This document shows positions 17,714 to 26,600 of a DNA stretch of 64,000 nucleotides, piece after piece. The stretch lies in contig NZ_SLWV01000004.1 of the NCBI RefSeq assembly GCF_004345705.1, positions 162,186-226,185 of the forward strand. Direction: 5' to 3'. The position numbers and the translations under genes were made by a program. Below the pieces are notes generated by a model. It saw nothing but the letters and a program-made list of their open reading frames with translations, did no database searches and was not told the origin of the DNA. Every line of letters starts with the position of its first letter. The stretch's first letter is position 1. The stretch comes from Marinisporobacter balticus. Lineage in GTDB: Bacteria; Bacillota; Clostridia; Peptostreptococcales; Thermotaleaceae.

Positions 17714-18769
17714 ATGATAGACACAAAGATTTATGAAATAGATCCTAAGTCCATTGAAAAAGAGCGTCTAAAATTTGCTGCAAAAACTTTAAGGGAAGGT
17801 GGAACCGTTGCTTTCCCTACCGAAACAGTTTATGGACTAGGCGGAAATGCCCTTGATGAAAAGGCTGTAAAAAAAATATTTAAGGCGAAGGGAAGACCTT
17901 CTGATAATCCGCTGATTGTACATATTGCAAAAGTAGAAGATTTGGATGATTTGGTAAAAGTAATACCAGAGAACGCAAAAATCCTTATGGAAAAATTTTG
18001 GCCAGGACCTTTAACCATTATATTTGAAAGAGGGGATAAAATACCAGATGTGATCACGGGTGGACTAGACACAGTGGCGATTAGAATGCCCTCTCATCCA
18101 ATAGCGAATCTTTTAATTGAAATGGCGGGGCTACCTATCGCAGCGCCTAGTGCAAATCTATCTGGAAAGCCTAGTCCTACGAAGGCTGAACATGTAATAA
18201 ATGATTTAGAAGGAAAAGTAAATGTGATTATAAGCGGAGGAAGTTGTGAGGTGGGACTTGAATCTACAGTAGTAGATGTGACAGGAAAACCTATGATTCT
18301 AAGACCTGGGGGTGTAACAAAGGAAGAATTAGAAGCGGTACTAGGAAATATTGAAGTAGACCTTGCCATAGAAGAAGGAAATGTAAATCTTATACCCAAA
18401 TCTCCAGGAATGAAGTATACCCATTATTCTCCTCAAGGAGAAGTAATCATTGTGTCAGGAGCAGTAGAAAAAATAGTTGAGAAAATCCATAGCCTCAAAC
18501 AAGAAAATGAAAAAAGAGGACTTAACGTTGGGATTATGTGTACGGATGAAACGAAAACTTTATATAAAGAAGGCGTAGTCTTATCAATGGGAAGTCGAGA
18601 AAATGTAGCATCTATTGCAAATCATCTTTTTGATGTTCTTCGTATGTTTGATGAAGAAGGCGTAGACATTATATTTGCAGAAAGCATAGAGAAAAAATCT
18701 TTAGGACATGCAGTCATGAACAGAATGATCAAAGCAGCAGGATATCATATCATAAAGACTGGAAGGTGA
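17714..18769 (+). CDS. tsaC: L-threonylcarbamoyladenylate synthase (Sua5 type)
   Basis: 351 residues from ATG 17714, 5 bases after GAGGTGA. The N-terminal YrdC domain (about 15-205) has the KxR...SxN site (KAKGRPSDNPLIVH and APSANLSGKPSPT), and the C-terminal Sua5 domain (about 225-345) makes it the long form, as in B. subtilis ywlC. It makes the threonylcarbamoyl adenylate used for t6A37 of tRNA. It is followed 5 bases later by ywlE, as in B. subtilis. Confidence 0.95.
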   Translation: MIDTKIYEIDPKSIEKERLKFAAKTLREGGTVAFPTETVYGLGGNALDEKAVKKIFKAKGRPSDNPLIVHIAKVEDLDDLVKVIPENAKILMEKFWPGPLTIIFERGDKIPDVITGGLDTVAIRMPSHPIANLLIEMAGLPIAAPSANLSGKPSPTKAEHVINDLEGKVNVIISGGSCEVGLESTVVDVTGKPMILRPGGVTKEELEAVLGNIEVDLAIEEGNVNLIPKSPGMKYTHYSPQGEVIIVSGAVEKIVEKIHSLKQENEKRGLNVGIMCTDETKTLYKEGVVLSMGSRENVASIANHLFDVLRMFDEEGVDIIFAESIEKKSLGHAVMNRMIKAAGYHIIKTGR

Positions 18770-18774
18770 GAAGC

Positions 18775-19230
18775 ATGATGCGTATATTGTTTGTATGTAC
18801 AGGAAATACTTGTAGAAGCAGTATGGCAGAAGGGATCTTTAGAAAAATGCTTGAAGAAGCTGGAGAAAAGACAAAGGGGGTACAAGTGTTTTCTGCTGGA
18901 ACATCTGCCATACAGGGACAAAGTGCTGCTAAAAATGCAATACAGGTAATGGATGAAAAAAGCATTGATATAAAAAAACATACGGCAAAAGTTGTAACAA
19001 AAGAATTGATTGATCAAGTAGATTTGATTTTAACCATGACAAATAACCATAAAAGACAATTGTTACAAATTGTACCTGAAGCGAAAGAAAAAATAGATAC
19101 TTTAAAAGAATATATAGGTTTATTTGGGGATATAATAGATCCTTTTGGACAATCGGTAGATGTATATCGCGCATGTGCAAAAGAGATGGAAGAAAACTTG
19201 AAAATATTGGTGGAAAAAGTTATAGAATAA
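18775..19230 (+). CDS. ywlE: Low-molecular-weight protein phosphatase (YwlE type)
   Basis: 151 residues from ATG 18775 (or 18778). The P-loop C-x5-R is CTGNTCRSS (Cys8, Arg14) and the general-acid loop is DIIDPFG. YwlE in B. subtilis is a protein-arginine phosphatase countering McsB; the Thr in the P-loop (CTGNT) matches that type rather than the Ile of tyrosine phosphatases. Specificity is therefore inferred. It lies 5 bases after tsaC, in the conserved tsaC-ywlE-rpiB order. Confidence 0.9.
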   Translation: MMRILFVCTGNTCRSSMAEGIFRKMLEEAGEKTKGVQVFSAGTSAIQGQSAAKNAIQVMDEKSIDIKKHTAKVVTKELIDQVDLILTMTNNHKRQLLQIVPEAKEKIDTLKEYIGLFGDIIDPFGQSVDVYRACAKEMEENLKILVEKVIE

Positions 19231-19259
19231 AATTAAAGTAAACAATTCTTATAAAATAC

Positions 19260-19288
19260 TTGACAATATATTTGTTGTAGCATACAAT
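19260..19288 (+). promoter_or_regulatory. Predicted sigma-A promoter of rpiB
   Basis: Perfect TTGACA (19260-19265), 17-base spacer, TACAAT (19283-19288). Confidence 0.75.
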
Positions 19289-19322
19289 CAGAACGATTAA
19301 AAAAGAATGAGGAGGATTTTAT

Positions 19323-19772
19323 ATGAAAATTGCCTTAGGTAGTGACCATGGTGGATATAAATTAAAAGAAGTCATAAAGAAGTATCTAGAGGAAAAACAA
19401 ATCGCATATGAAGATTTTGGAACTCATTCTACTGAATCTGTAGACTATCCTGAGTTTGGTATGAAGGTAGCAGAAGCGGTAACAGCTGGAAATTATGAAA
19501 AAGGGATTATTTGTTGCGGAACAGGAATCGGCATATCCATATCAGCTAATAAAGTACCTGGCGTTAGATGTGCTGTTGTTTCAGATACTTTTTCAGCACA
19601 AATGTCTAGAGAGCATAACAATGCGAACATATTGTCTTTAGGAGAGCGCGTAGTCGGACAAGGTCTTGCGCTAAAAATAGTAGAAGTTTGGCTCAGTACA
19701 GAATTTGCTGGAGGAAGACACGAAAAAAGAGTAAATAAAATTTTAGATATTGAGAAGAAATATAGAAAGTAA
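19323..19772 (+). CDS. rpiB: Ribose-5-phosphate isomerase B
   Basis: 149 residues. N-terminal MKIALGSDHGGY (active-site Asp-His), the catalytic Cys in GIICCGTGIG and the SREHNNAN segment identify RpiB, which interconverts ribose- and ribulose-5-phosphate. With the transaldolase and glpX upstream it forms part of the pentose/gluconeogenic set. In B. subtilis glyA lies between rpiB and upp; here it is absent. Confidence 0.95.
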   Translation: MKIALGSDHGGYKLKEVIKKYLEEKQIAYEDFGTHSTESVDYPEFGMKVAEAVTAGNYEKGIICCGTGIGISISANKVPGVRCAVVSDTFSAQMSREHNNANILSLGERVVGQGLALKIVEVWLSTEFAGGRHEKRVNKILDIEKKYRK

Positions 19773-19850
19773 GATAAAAAAGATTTTTATAAATATAAAA
19801 ATGTTTTATAGTGTACGATGAACTTTAACGAATGAGAGGAGATGTTTAAA

Positions 19851-20480
19851 ATGGAAAAGGTATTTGTTATGGACCACCCGTTGATCCAACATAAGCTTAC
19901 GTTAATAAGAAATAAAAATACGGGTTCAAAAGAATTTAGAGAAGTTGTAAAAGAGATTTCTATGCTAATGGGTTATGAGGTAACAAGAAATCTTTCTTTA
20001 GAAGAAGTAGAAATTGAAACACCTGTATGTAAGACAAAAGCAAAAGTATTATCTGGAAGAAAATTAGGAATTATTCCTATTTTAAGAGCAGGCCTTGGTA
20101 TGGTAGATGGAATGTTAAACCTTATCCCTGCTGCAAAGGTAGGACATGTAGGACTTTATAGAGATCCAGAAACATTAGAACCTGTGGAATATTATTGCAA
20201 GCTTCCAGCGGATGTAGAAGAAAGAGATTTGATCGTAGTAGATCCAATGCTTGCTACGGGAGGATCAGCAAATGCAGCCATTCAATTTATCAAAGATAGA
20301 GGTGCTACAAGTATTAAATTAATGTGCTTAATCGCTGCACCTGAAGGGGTAAAAGCTGTTTGTGAAGCACACCCAGATGTAGAAATCTATGTAGCTGCTA
20401 TAGATGAAAGATTAAATGAGCATGCCTATATTATCCCAGGACTAGGGGATGCAGGAGACAGATTATTTGGAACAAAATAA
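19851..20480 (+). CDS. upp: Uracil phosphoribosyltransferase
   Basis: 209 residues from ATG 19851; ATG 19842 is too close to the AGAGGAG site at 19835-19841. The PRPP-binding motif is VVDPMLATGGSANAAI, and HPLIQHKLTLIRN and IPGLGDAGDR are upp signatures. It salvages uracil to UMP. The next gene, dCMP deaminase, is also in pyrimidine metabolism but is separated by a terminator. Confidence 0.97.
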   Translation: MEKVFVMDHPLIQHKLTLIRNKNTGSKEFREVVKEISMLMGYEVTRNLSLEEVEIETPVCKTKAKVLSGRKLGIIPILRAGLGMVDGMLNLIPAAKVGHVGLYRDPETLEPVEYYCKLPADVEERDLIVVDPMLATGGSANAAIQFIKDRGATSIKLMCLIAAPEGVKAVCEAHPDVEIYVAAIDERLNEHAYIIPGLGDAGDRLFGTK

Positions 20481-20489
20481 TAATATTTT

Positions 20490-20534
20490 AAAGAATAGAG
20501 AGTAGAGAAATCGAAATCTATTCTTTTTTTTTTT
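20490..20534 (+). terminator. Intrinsic terminator after upp
   Basis: AAAGAATAG (20490-20498) pairs with CTATTCTTT (20518-20526), followed by about eleven T residues. Confidence 0.85.
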
Positions 20535-20596
20535 AGATTATGTTATGATATATAGAAGAACGATGAACACTATGTAATAGCTTTTAAGAAATTTGA

Positions 20597-20661
20597 GCAA
20601 CAGAAATTTCAAAGGATTTCTTTAAAATTTCGTTGTCGAAATGAGTAGCTGCAATAGCGGC
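20597..20661 (+). promoter_or_regulatory. Possible structured leader of the dCMP deaminase gene
   Basis: Two predicted hairpins lie in the 158-base gap after the upp terminator: GCAAC..AAATTT pairing with AAATTT..GTTG(T) at 20597-20636, and GCTGC/GCGGC with an AATA loop at 20648-20661. No known riboswitch class was recognised. Confidence 0.3.
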
Positions 20662-20692
20662 ATGCGAATTTTTTATGGAGGAATAAAATAGG

Positions 20693-21181
20693 ATGGAAAG
20701 ACGAGATAAAATTAATTACTATCTAGATATTGCAGAAACTGTACTCAAAAGAGGAACCTGTCTTAGAAGAAACTATGGGGCTATTATCGTAAAACATGAT
20801 GAGATTATTTCAACAGGGTATTCAGGAGCGCCTAGAGGGAGAAAAAATTGTATTGATTTAGGCTATTGTATGAGAGAACAACTAAATATTCCAAGAGGAC
20901 AAATGTATGAAAAGTGCAGATCGGTTCATGCAGAGATGAATGCTTGTCTATCTGCATCAAGAAAAGATATGCTAGGTGCTACATTGTATTTAGTTGGAAG
21001 AGATATGAAAACAAAAGCACGCATTGAAGATGCAAATTCTTGTGCTATGTGTAAAAGAATTATTATAAATGCGGGAATTGAGAGGGTAATTATTAGGGAT
21101 AGTGCGGATGCATATAGAATTATCCATGTAGAAGAATGGATTCAAAGCGATGATTCATTAACTGAAAAGGTAGGATATTAA
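20693..21181 (+). CDS. comEB: dCMP deaminase (ComEB family)
   Basis: 162 residues. The zinc site is HAE (His79, Glu81) with CAMC (Cys117, Cys120), the cytidine/deoxycytidylate deaminase arrangement; the usual Pro before the first Cys is Ser here. GYSGAPRGRKNC and the extra Cys/His residues match the dCMP deaminase subfamily, which makes dUMP for thymidylate synthesis. ATGGAGG precedes ATG 20693. Confidence 0.92.
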   Translation: MERRDKINYYLDIAETVLKRGTCLRRNYGAIIVKHDEIISTGYSGAPRGRKNCIDLGYCMREQLNIPRGQMYEKCRSVHAEMNACLSASRKDMLGATLYLVGRDMKTKARIEDANSCAMCKRIIINAGIERVIIRDSADAYRIIHVEEWIQSDDSLTEKVGY

Positions 21182-21221
21182 AGATTTTGAGATAAGATAA
21201 TCAAAATATCTTGTTTTGTCA

Positions 21222-21250
21222 TTGAGTTTTTATGTCTTTTGATGTAAAAT
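21222..21250 (+). promoter_or_regulatory. Predicted promoter of tagO
   Basis: TTGAGT (21222-21227), 17-base spacer, TAAAAT (21245-21250). Confidence 0.4.
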
Positions 21251-21287
21251 GATTATGAATATGTGTATAAAATAAGGAGTGTTTTAT

Positions 21288-22370
21288 GTGAATAAATACT
21301 TGTTTGTTTTTTTCATAGGCGTAATCTTATCCTTTGTAATGACGCCACTAGCGAAAAAATTAGCACATCAAGTTGGTGCGATAGATGTGCCAAAGGATGA
21401 GAGACGTGTACATAAAAAGCCTATCCCAAGAATGGGTGGATTGGCGATTTATTTAGGCGTTGTTGGGAGCATTTTGTTGGGATTTAAAATATTTGGAATC
21501 GCTTCTGTTGTAGAAAAATCTATTTCAGAACAACAAGTGATTGTACATCAAATAAAGGGCATGTTATTAGGGGGAACCCTGATTGTTTTAATGGGAATTG
21601 TGGATGATATTAAACCATTACCTGCAAAAGTGAAGTTATTTGTTCAAATAATTAGTGCTTTAGTTTTGGTTGTATTTGGTATGACAATAAAAAGCATCAA
21701 TATTCCTTTTATGGAAGCAGCCATTGAGTTAAAGCTACTTAGCATACCGATTACAATATTTTGGATTGTAGGGATTACAAATACATTAAATCTTATTGAT
21801 GGATTAGACGGATTAGCGGCAGGTGTTGCAACCATTGCAGCCTTTTCTCTTTCTTATGTAGCGTTCGTAAATGGAAGAGAGATAACAGCTATCATGACTT
21901 TAGCGATTGCTGGAGCTTGTATAGGGTTTTTACCTTATAACTTTAATCCCGCAAAAATTTTCATGGGAGATACAGGTTCTTTATTTTTAGGATATATGCT
22001 TGCGGCAATTTCTATCCATGGTCTGGTTAAAGGGGCTACGGCTATTGCTACAGTAGTGCCTGTGCTTGCCTTAGGACTTCCTATATTTGATACAACCTTT
22101 GCTATTTTAAGAAGATTATTAAATGGAAGACCTATAATGGAGGCAGACAAGGGGCACCTTCATCATAAACTTCTTTCAACAGGAATGGGGCAGAAAAGAA
22201 CGGTATTGATCCTTTATGCGATAAGTAGTACATTTGGGATAAGTGCAGCCCTTATGAGCAAAAGCAAAACATGGGATTCACTATTTGTTATTATTGCAGC
22301 TAGTGCGCTTATGTATATTAGTATGGGGATGCAAAGTGTTCGAAAACAAAAAAGCGGGAATAAAGAATAA
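21288..22370 (+). CDS. tagO: Undecaprenyl-phosphate GlcNAc-1-phosphate transferase
   Basis: 360 residues from GTG 21288, with AAGGAG at 21274-21279; GTG 21279 overlaps that site. It is a polytopic MraY/WecA family enzyme with about 11 helices. The motifs GIVDDIKPLPAKVK (catalytic Asp pair), NTLNLIDGLDGLAAG and the C-terminal loop ADKGHLHHKLL are present. It starts wall-linked polymers by moving GlcNAc-1-P onto undecaprenyl phosphate. Its neighbour mnaA makes UDP-ManNAc, so the two fit teichoic-acid or secondary wall polymer linkage-unit synthesis, the kind of polymer SLH proteins bind. Confidence 0.93.
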   Translation: MNKYLFVFFIGVILSFVMTPLAKKLAHQVGAIDVPKDERRVHKKPIPRMGGLAIYLGVVGSILLGFKIFGIASVVEKSISEQQVIVHQIKGMLLGGTLIVLMGIVDDIKPLPAKVKLFVQIISALVLVVFGMTIKSINIPFMEAAIELKLLSIPITIFWIVGITNTLNLIDGLDGLAAGVATIAAFSLSYVAFVNGREITAIMTLAIAGACIGFLPYNFNPAKIFMGDTGSLFLGYMLAAISIHGLVKGATAIATVVPVLALGLPIFDTTFAILRRLLNGRPIMEADKGHLHHKLLSTGMGQKRTVLILYAISSTFGISAALMSKSKTWDSLFVIIAASALMYISMGMQSVRKQKSGNKE

Positions 22371-22397
22371 AGCCAGAAAAGTTATTTCTGGCTTTTA
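22371..22397 (+). terminator. Intrinsic terminator after tagO
   Basis: AGCCAGAAA (22371-22379) pairs perfectly with TTTCTGGCT (22385-22393), then TTT. Confidence 0.75.
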
Positions 22398-22454
22398 TCA
22401 TATGCGTTTAAGCATTTTTAAATGAAAGAACTTTTACAGAAAAGGGGAAATAAA

Positions 22455-23582
22455 ATGGGGAAAATAAAAGTGATGTCCATATTTGGAACAAGACCAGAGG
22501 CTATAAAAATGGCTCCTGTAGTAAAAGCACTAGAAAAAGATCAAAGCATTGAATCAATCGTTTGTGTAACAGCACAACATAGGGAAATGCTAGATCAAGT
22601 ATTAAAGCTATTTGATATAAAGCCGCATTATGATCTAAATATTATGAAAGCAGGACAGACATTAAGTGAAATTACATCACGTGCGCTAATGGGACTTGAG
22701 CAGGTTATGAAGGAAGTAGAGCCGCATATGGTATTGGTACACGGAGATACAACCACTACCTTTGTAGGATCATTGGCTGCATTTTATCAACAGGTGAAAG
22801 TGGGCCATGTAGAAGCAGGGCTTAGGAGTCATAATATATACTCCCCCTATCCGGAAGAAATGAATCGAACCTTGACAGGGAAACTTAGTCATCTTCATTT
22901 TTGCCCTACAAAAGGAAATCGAGAAAATCTTTTAAATGAAGGAATCAATGATGAAAAGATTGCTATAACAGGGAATACAGTGATTGATGCACTTTTACAA
23001 GTGGTGAAAAAAGATTATAAATTTTCTAATGAGCAATTGAATCATATTGATTATGAAAACAAAAAAGTGATTTTGCTAACAGCCCATAGACGTGAAAATT
23101 TAGGTGCACCTATGGAAAATATTTTCTATGCCATGAAGGATATTATTCAAAATAATAAAGATGTTGAGATCGTTTTTCCTGTACATCTAAATCCAAAGGT
23201 CAGAAATTTAGCTTATGAAATACTCGGAAATATAGAGAGGATTCATTTGATTGAACCGCTAGATTATGAACCTTTTGCAAACTTGATGGCAAAAGCATAC
23301 TTGATTTTAACAGATTCAGGAGGGATTCAAGAAGAAGCCCCATCCCTTGGAAAACCTGTACTTGTTTTGAGAACTGAAACAGAAAGACCGGAAGCTGTAA
23401 AGGCAGGTACGGTAAAAATGGCAGGGGTTGAGAAAGATGAAATATTTTCACTGACCCATACATTAATAAATGATGAAAAAGCATATAAAAGAATGGCAAA
23501 TGCAATCAATCCTTATGGAGATGGCAAGACATCAGAGCGGATTGTAGAGAATATAAAAAGCTTTTTTGTTACAAAAAAATAA
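22455..23582 (+). CDS. mnaA: UDP-N-acetylglucosamine 2-epimerase
   Basis: 375 residues from ATG 22455 with AAAGGGG ahead. It is a non-hydrolysing epimerase of GT-B fold giving UDP-ManNAc. The start FGTRPEAIKMAPV, the HGDTTT motif, EAGLRS, the catalytic TAHRREN and the TDSGGIQEEAP loop are all present. Located between tagO and the atp region, as mnaA is in B. subtilis. Confidence 0.95.
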   Translation: MGKIKVMSIFGTRPEAIKMAPVVKALEKDQSIESIVCVTAQHREMLDQVLKLFDIKPHYDLNIMKAGQTLSEITSRALMGLEQVMKEVEPHMVLVHGDTTTTFVGSLAAFYQQVKVGHVEAGLRSHNIYSPYPEEMNRTLTGKLSHLHFCPTKGNRENLLNEGINDEKIAITGNTVIDALLQVVKKDYKFSNEQLNHIDYENKKVILLTAHRRENLGAPMENIFYAMKDIIQNNKDVEIVFPVHLNPKVRNLAYEILGNIERIHLIEPLDYEPFANLMAKAYLILTDSGGIQEEAPSLGKPVLVLRTETERPEAVKAGTVKMAGVEKDEIFSLTHTLINDEKAYKRMANAINPYGDGKTSERIVENIKSFFVTKK

Positions 23583-23679
23583 TCAATCATTACAGGAAAT
23601 TTATAATAAAATAGGAAAATACATATATATATGATAAAATGGTATGGGCTAGGTATGTGTATTAATGGAGGTGTTTGTT

Positions 23680-24327
23680 TTGAATAAGATCGTAACGTTA
23701 GAAATGGCTATGGAACATATCAAAGATGGCATGACAGTCATGATCGGCGGATTTATGGCTTGTGGAACGCCAGAAAAATTTATGGATGCATTGGTTGAAA
23801 AGGGTGTAAAAGACTTGACGGTTATTGCAAACGATGCTGGATTTCCAGATAGGGGCATTGGTAAGTTAGTTGTGAATAAGCAAGTAAAAAGGTTAGTTAC
23901 TTCTCATGTAGGATTAAATCCTGAAGTTGGAAAACAAATGAATACAGGAGAAATAGACTGCGAATTAATACCTCAAGGAACGCTTGCAGAAAGAATCAGA
24001 GCAGGTGGAAATGGTCTTGGAGGAATTTTGACACCAACAGGCGTAGGCACAATTGTAGAAGAAGGGAAACAAAAAATTGAATTAGATGGAAAAGTTTATC
24101 TTCTAGAAAAACCATTAAGAGCAGATATTGCTTTGGTAGGCGCTACAATTTCTGATAAAAAAGGAAATTTATATTATAACAAAGCAACCAGAAACTTTAA
24201 TCCATTGATTGCTACTGCTGCTGATTTGGTGATTATAGGAGCAGAAAAAATTGTTGAGGTTGGAGAAATTGATGGCAATGATGTAATGACTCCAGCACTT
24301 TTTGTGGATTACATTGTGGAGGTGTAG
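23680..24327 (+). CDS. ctfA: CoA-transferase subunit A (acetoacetate type)
   Basis: 215 residues from TTG 23680, with GGAGGTG at 23667-23673 six bases ahead. It is a family I CoA-transferase alpha subunit; DGMTVMIGGFMACGTPE is the CoA-binding glycine-rich start. The paired beta subunit follows after 3 bases. In lysine fermenters a butyryl-CoA:acetoacetate CoA-transferase takes the acetoacetate produced by Kce, which is encoded in this window at 6.8 kb. Acetate/acetoacetate specificity is an alternative. Confidence 0.88.
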   Translation: MNKIVTLEMAMEHIKDGMTVMIGGFMACGTPEKFMDALVEKGVKDLTVIANDAGFPDRGIGKLVVNKQVKRLVTSHVGLNPEVGKQMNTGEIDCELIPQGTLAERIRAGGNGLGGILTPTGVGTIVEEGKQKIELDGKVYLLEKPLRADIALVGATISDKKGNLYYNKATRNFNPLIATAADLVIIGAEKIVEVGEIDGNDVMTPALFVDYIVEV

Positions 24328-24330
24328 AAG

Positions 24331-24981
24331 ATGAATGCGAAAGAAATTATTGCAAGAAGAGTTGCAAAAGAATTAAAAGATGGTGATGTGATAAATTTAG
24401 GAATAGGGCTTCCTACAATGGTGGCGAATTATATACCAGAAGATATAGATGTTTTATTTCAATCAGAAAATGGGTTTGTTGGACTAGGACCAGCACCAGA
24501 GATAGGACACGAAGACAAGGATTTAGTCAATGCGGGAGGTCAGCCTGTGACAGCAGTTCTAGGAGCAGCTTTTTTCGATAGTGCTGTGTCATTTGGTATT
24601 ATCCGAGGTGGACATGTATCTGCCACCGTACTAGGGGCACTGCAAGTAGATGAAAAAGGAAATCTTGCAAATTGGATGGTGCCAGGAAAAATGGTGCCAG
24701 GTATGGGTGGTGCAATGGACTTGGTTGTGGGTGCAAAAAAAGTAATCATTTCTATGACGCATACAGCAAAAGGGAAATCTAAAATATTAAAAAAATGTAC
24801 GCTACCCCTTACAGCAGCAGGGCAAGTAAATATGATTGTTACAGAAATGGGTGTTATGGAAGTGACAGATGCTGGGATTGTTCTTACAGAAATGAATCCT
24901 GAATTTAGTGTAGAAGATATAAAGAAAGTTACAGAAGCTGAATTAATTATTGCGGATGATTTAAAGAAAATGGAAATATAA
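24331..24981 (+). CDS. ctfB: CoA-transferase subunit B (acetoacetate type)
   Basis: 216 residues. The catalytic glutamate of the SENG motif (Glu46 in LFQSENGFVGLG) is present, as is the G-G-H-V-S segment. It forms a heterotetramer with the A subunit encoded directly upstream and forms a glutamyl-CoA intermediate. GGAGGTG of the ribosome site overlaps the end of ctfA, so translation is coupled. Confidence 0.9.
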   Translation: MNAKEIIARRVAKELKDGDVINLGIGLPTMVANYIPEDIDVLFQSENGFVGLGPAPEIGHEDKDLVNAGGQPVTAVLGAAFFDSAVSFGIIRGGHVSATVLGALQVDEKGNLANWMVPGKMVPGMGGAMDLVVGAKKVIISMTHTAKGKSKILKKCTLPLTAAGQVNMIVTEMGVMEVTDAGIVLTEMNPEFSVEDIKKVTEAELIIADDLKKMEI

Positions 24982-24996
24982 CCTTTTGAATAACAA

Positions 24997-25030
24997 AAAG
25001 TAGCTCTGAATTGAAAAGAGCTACTTTGTT
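24997..25030 (+). terminator. Hairpin terminator after ctfB
   Basis: Perfect 11-bp stem (24997-25007 with 25017-25027); the T run is short. Confidence 0.7.
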
Positions 25031-25070
25031 AAATATTACACAAACAGGATTGAAAAAATCGTTAGAATAC

Positions 25071-25098
25071 TTGTATATTTTATATGAAGTGGTATAAT
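25071..25098 (+). promoter_or_regulatory. Predicted sigma-A promoter of the atp operon
   Basis: TTGTAT (25071-25076), 16-base spacer, perfect TATAAT (25093-25098), just before the first atp gene. Confidence 0.65.
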
Positions 25099-25120
25099 GG
25101 TATAAGGGGGAGATTTTTTT

Positions 25121-25345
25121 ATGACAAAGAATAATTTGAATATTTTTAAAAACCTTTCTCTCTTAAGTTACATAGGCATCATGATGATTGTACCTATATT
25201 TGGAGCAGTATACTTAGGAAATCTGTTAGATCAAAAATTAGGAACAAATCATGTATTTATGATTATATGCATTCTATTAGGAGTAGGCGCCGGTTTTCGA
25301 AATGTATATACAATTATGATAAAGAGTATGAAAAAGAAAAAGTAA
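25121..25345 (+). CDS. atpZ: AtpZ/AtpI family small membrane protein
   Basis: 74 residues with two hydrophobic helices (about 16-36 and 45-63) joined by a short loop with LGNLLDQKLG. This is the AtpZ form found ahead of atpI in many Na+ and H+ ATP synthase operons; AtpZ/AtpI have been linked to Mg2+/Ca2+ supply and rotor assembly. It is the first gene after the operon promoter. Confidence 0.8.
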   Translation: MTKNNLNIFKNLSLLSYIGIMMIVPIFGAVYLGNLLDQKLGTNHVFMIICILLGVGAGFRNVYTIMIKSMKKKK

Positions 25346-25461
25346 AAAAAATTTAAAGCGAACTGTCAAAATATTTAAATTCATTAGAAAGAGGAAGAAG
25401 AAACAATAAATCATTGCAATAAAATAATAATTCGATTAAAAATGAAAGGAAGTGTAGATCT

Positions 25462-25869
25462 TTGGGGTATACTTGGAATTTGCAACTTAAAATTTTCAAA
25501 TGCACAGCAGGGATCGTGATTATTATTGTGATTGGACTTGCAATTTTCACACAAAACCCGCTTCCGATGATTTATGGATTGCTCTTTGGTACAGCTATTA
25601 GTATGCTAAATTTCAGAGTGCTTGCATTAACATTAGAAAAAGCAGTTTGTATGGCACCCAGTAAGGCGCAAGTATATGCATCAAGTAGATATTTTATACG
25701 TTTTATCACCAATGGTATTGTTATTTTTATATCATTGAAAGCTGATTATTTAAATATAATCGGGGTAATAATAGGTTTAGTGATGATTAAAATCATCATT
25801 TTTGTCCAAAACCTATTTAATAACAAAATGTTTTTCAAAAGAATCTTTATAAGAAAGGAGGGGAAATAA
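25462..25869 (+). CDS. atpI: ATP synthase subunit I
   Basis: 135 residues from TTG 25462, with AAAGGAAG upstream. Four hydrophobic segments in two hairpins are seen (about 15-33, 36-55, 72-93, 96-115), typical of the AtpI (DUF/ATP_synt_I) family that helps assemble the c ring. Its stop shares a base with the start of atpB (TAATG). Confidence 0.8.
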   Translation: MGYTWNLQLKIFKCTAGIVIIIVIGLAIFTQNPLPMIYGLLFGTAISMLNFRVLALTLEKAVCMAPSKAQVYASSRYFIRFITNGIVIFISLKADYLNIIGVIIGLVMIKIIIFVQNLFNNKMFFKRIFIRKEGK

Positions 25870-26570
25870 TGGAAGGAGGATTTGGACCTGAAATTATCTT
25901 TACAATACCTGGAACAGATATTCCAGTAACAGAAACTGTCACAAATACATGGATTATCATGGCTATTTTGATTTTATTTTCATTTTTAGCAACCAGAAAG
26001 TTTGCGCATAAGCCAAAAGGATTGCAAAATTTTGTTGAACTCTTAGTAGATGGAATCTACAAGTTTACAGCGCAAACCATGGGAGAAGATAAAGTTGCTT
26101 TCGCTCCTTATATAGGAACGTTGATGATCTACCTAATATTTGCGAATTTAGCAGGATTATTTGCAATAAGACCGCCAACAGCAGATTTAAATACGACAAT
26201 GGGCTTGGCGCTGATTACTTTTTTCATGATTCATTTCTTTGCTATCAAGAGAAAAGGTGTGGGAACTTATTTAAAAGGGTTTCTAGATCCGTTTCCAGCA
26301 TTGCTAGTTATAAATATTATAGGGGAGTTAGCAACACCGATTTCACTATCATTTCGTCTTTTTGGAAATATAGTGGGGGGTCTGATTATAATGAATTTAT
26401 TATACGGAGGACTCGCAGCGCTAAGTGGAAGTATTGGATTGCCTATACCTATACTACAGGCAGCTATCCCAGCACCGCTACATATATATTTTGATGTGTT
26501 TGCAGGTGTATTACAATCATTTATATTTGCAATGTTGACAATGGTATTTGTTTCAATTGCTATGGATTAA
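25869..26570 (+). CDS. atpB: ATP synthase Fo subunit a
   Basis: 233 residues with about six membrane segments. The essential stator arginine is Arg163 in ISLSFRLFGNIVGG. AGGAGGGG lies just ahead inside atpI. It forms the ion half-channels facing the c ring, so the Na+ ligands of the downstream c subunits bear on its coupling ion. Confidence 0.95.
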   Translation: MEGGFGPEIIFTIPGTDIPVTETVTNTWIIMAILILFSFLATRKFAHKPKGLQNFVELLVDGIYKFTAQTMGEDKVAFAPYIGTLMIYLIFANLAGLFAIRPPTADLNTTMGLALITFFMIHFFAIKRKGVGTYLKGFLDPFPALLVINIIGELATPISLSFRLFGNIVGGLIIMNLLYGGLAALSGSIGLPIPILQAAIPAPLHIYFDVFAGVLQSFIFAMLTMVFVSIAMD

Positions 26571-26600
26571 TCCATCTTAACTTGAATAGGAGGTGAATAG

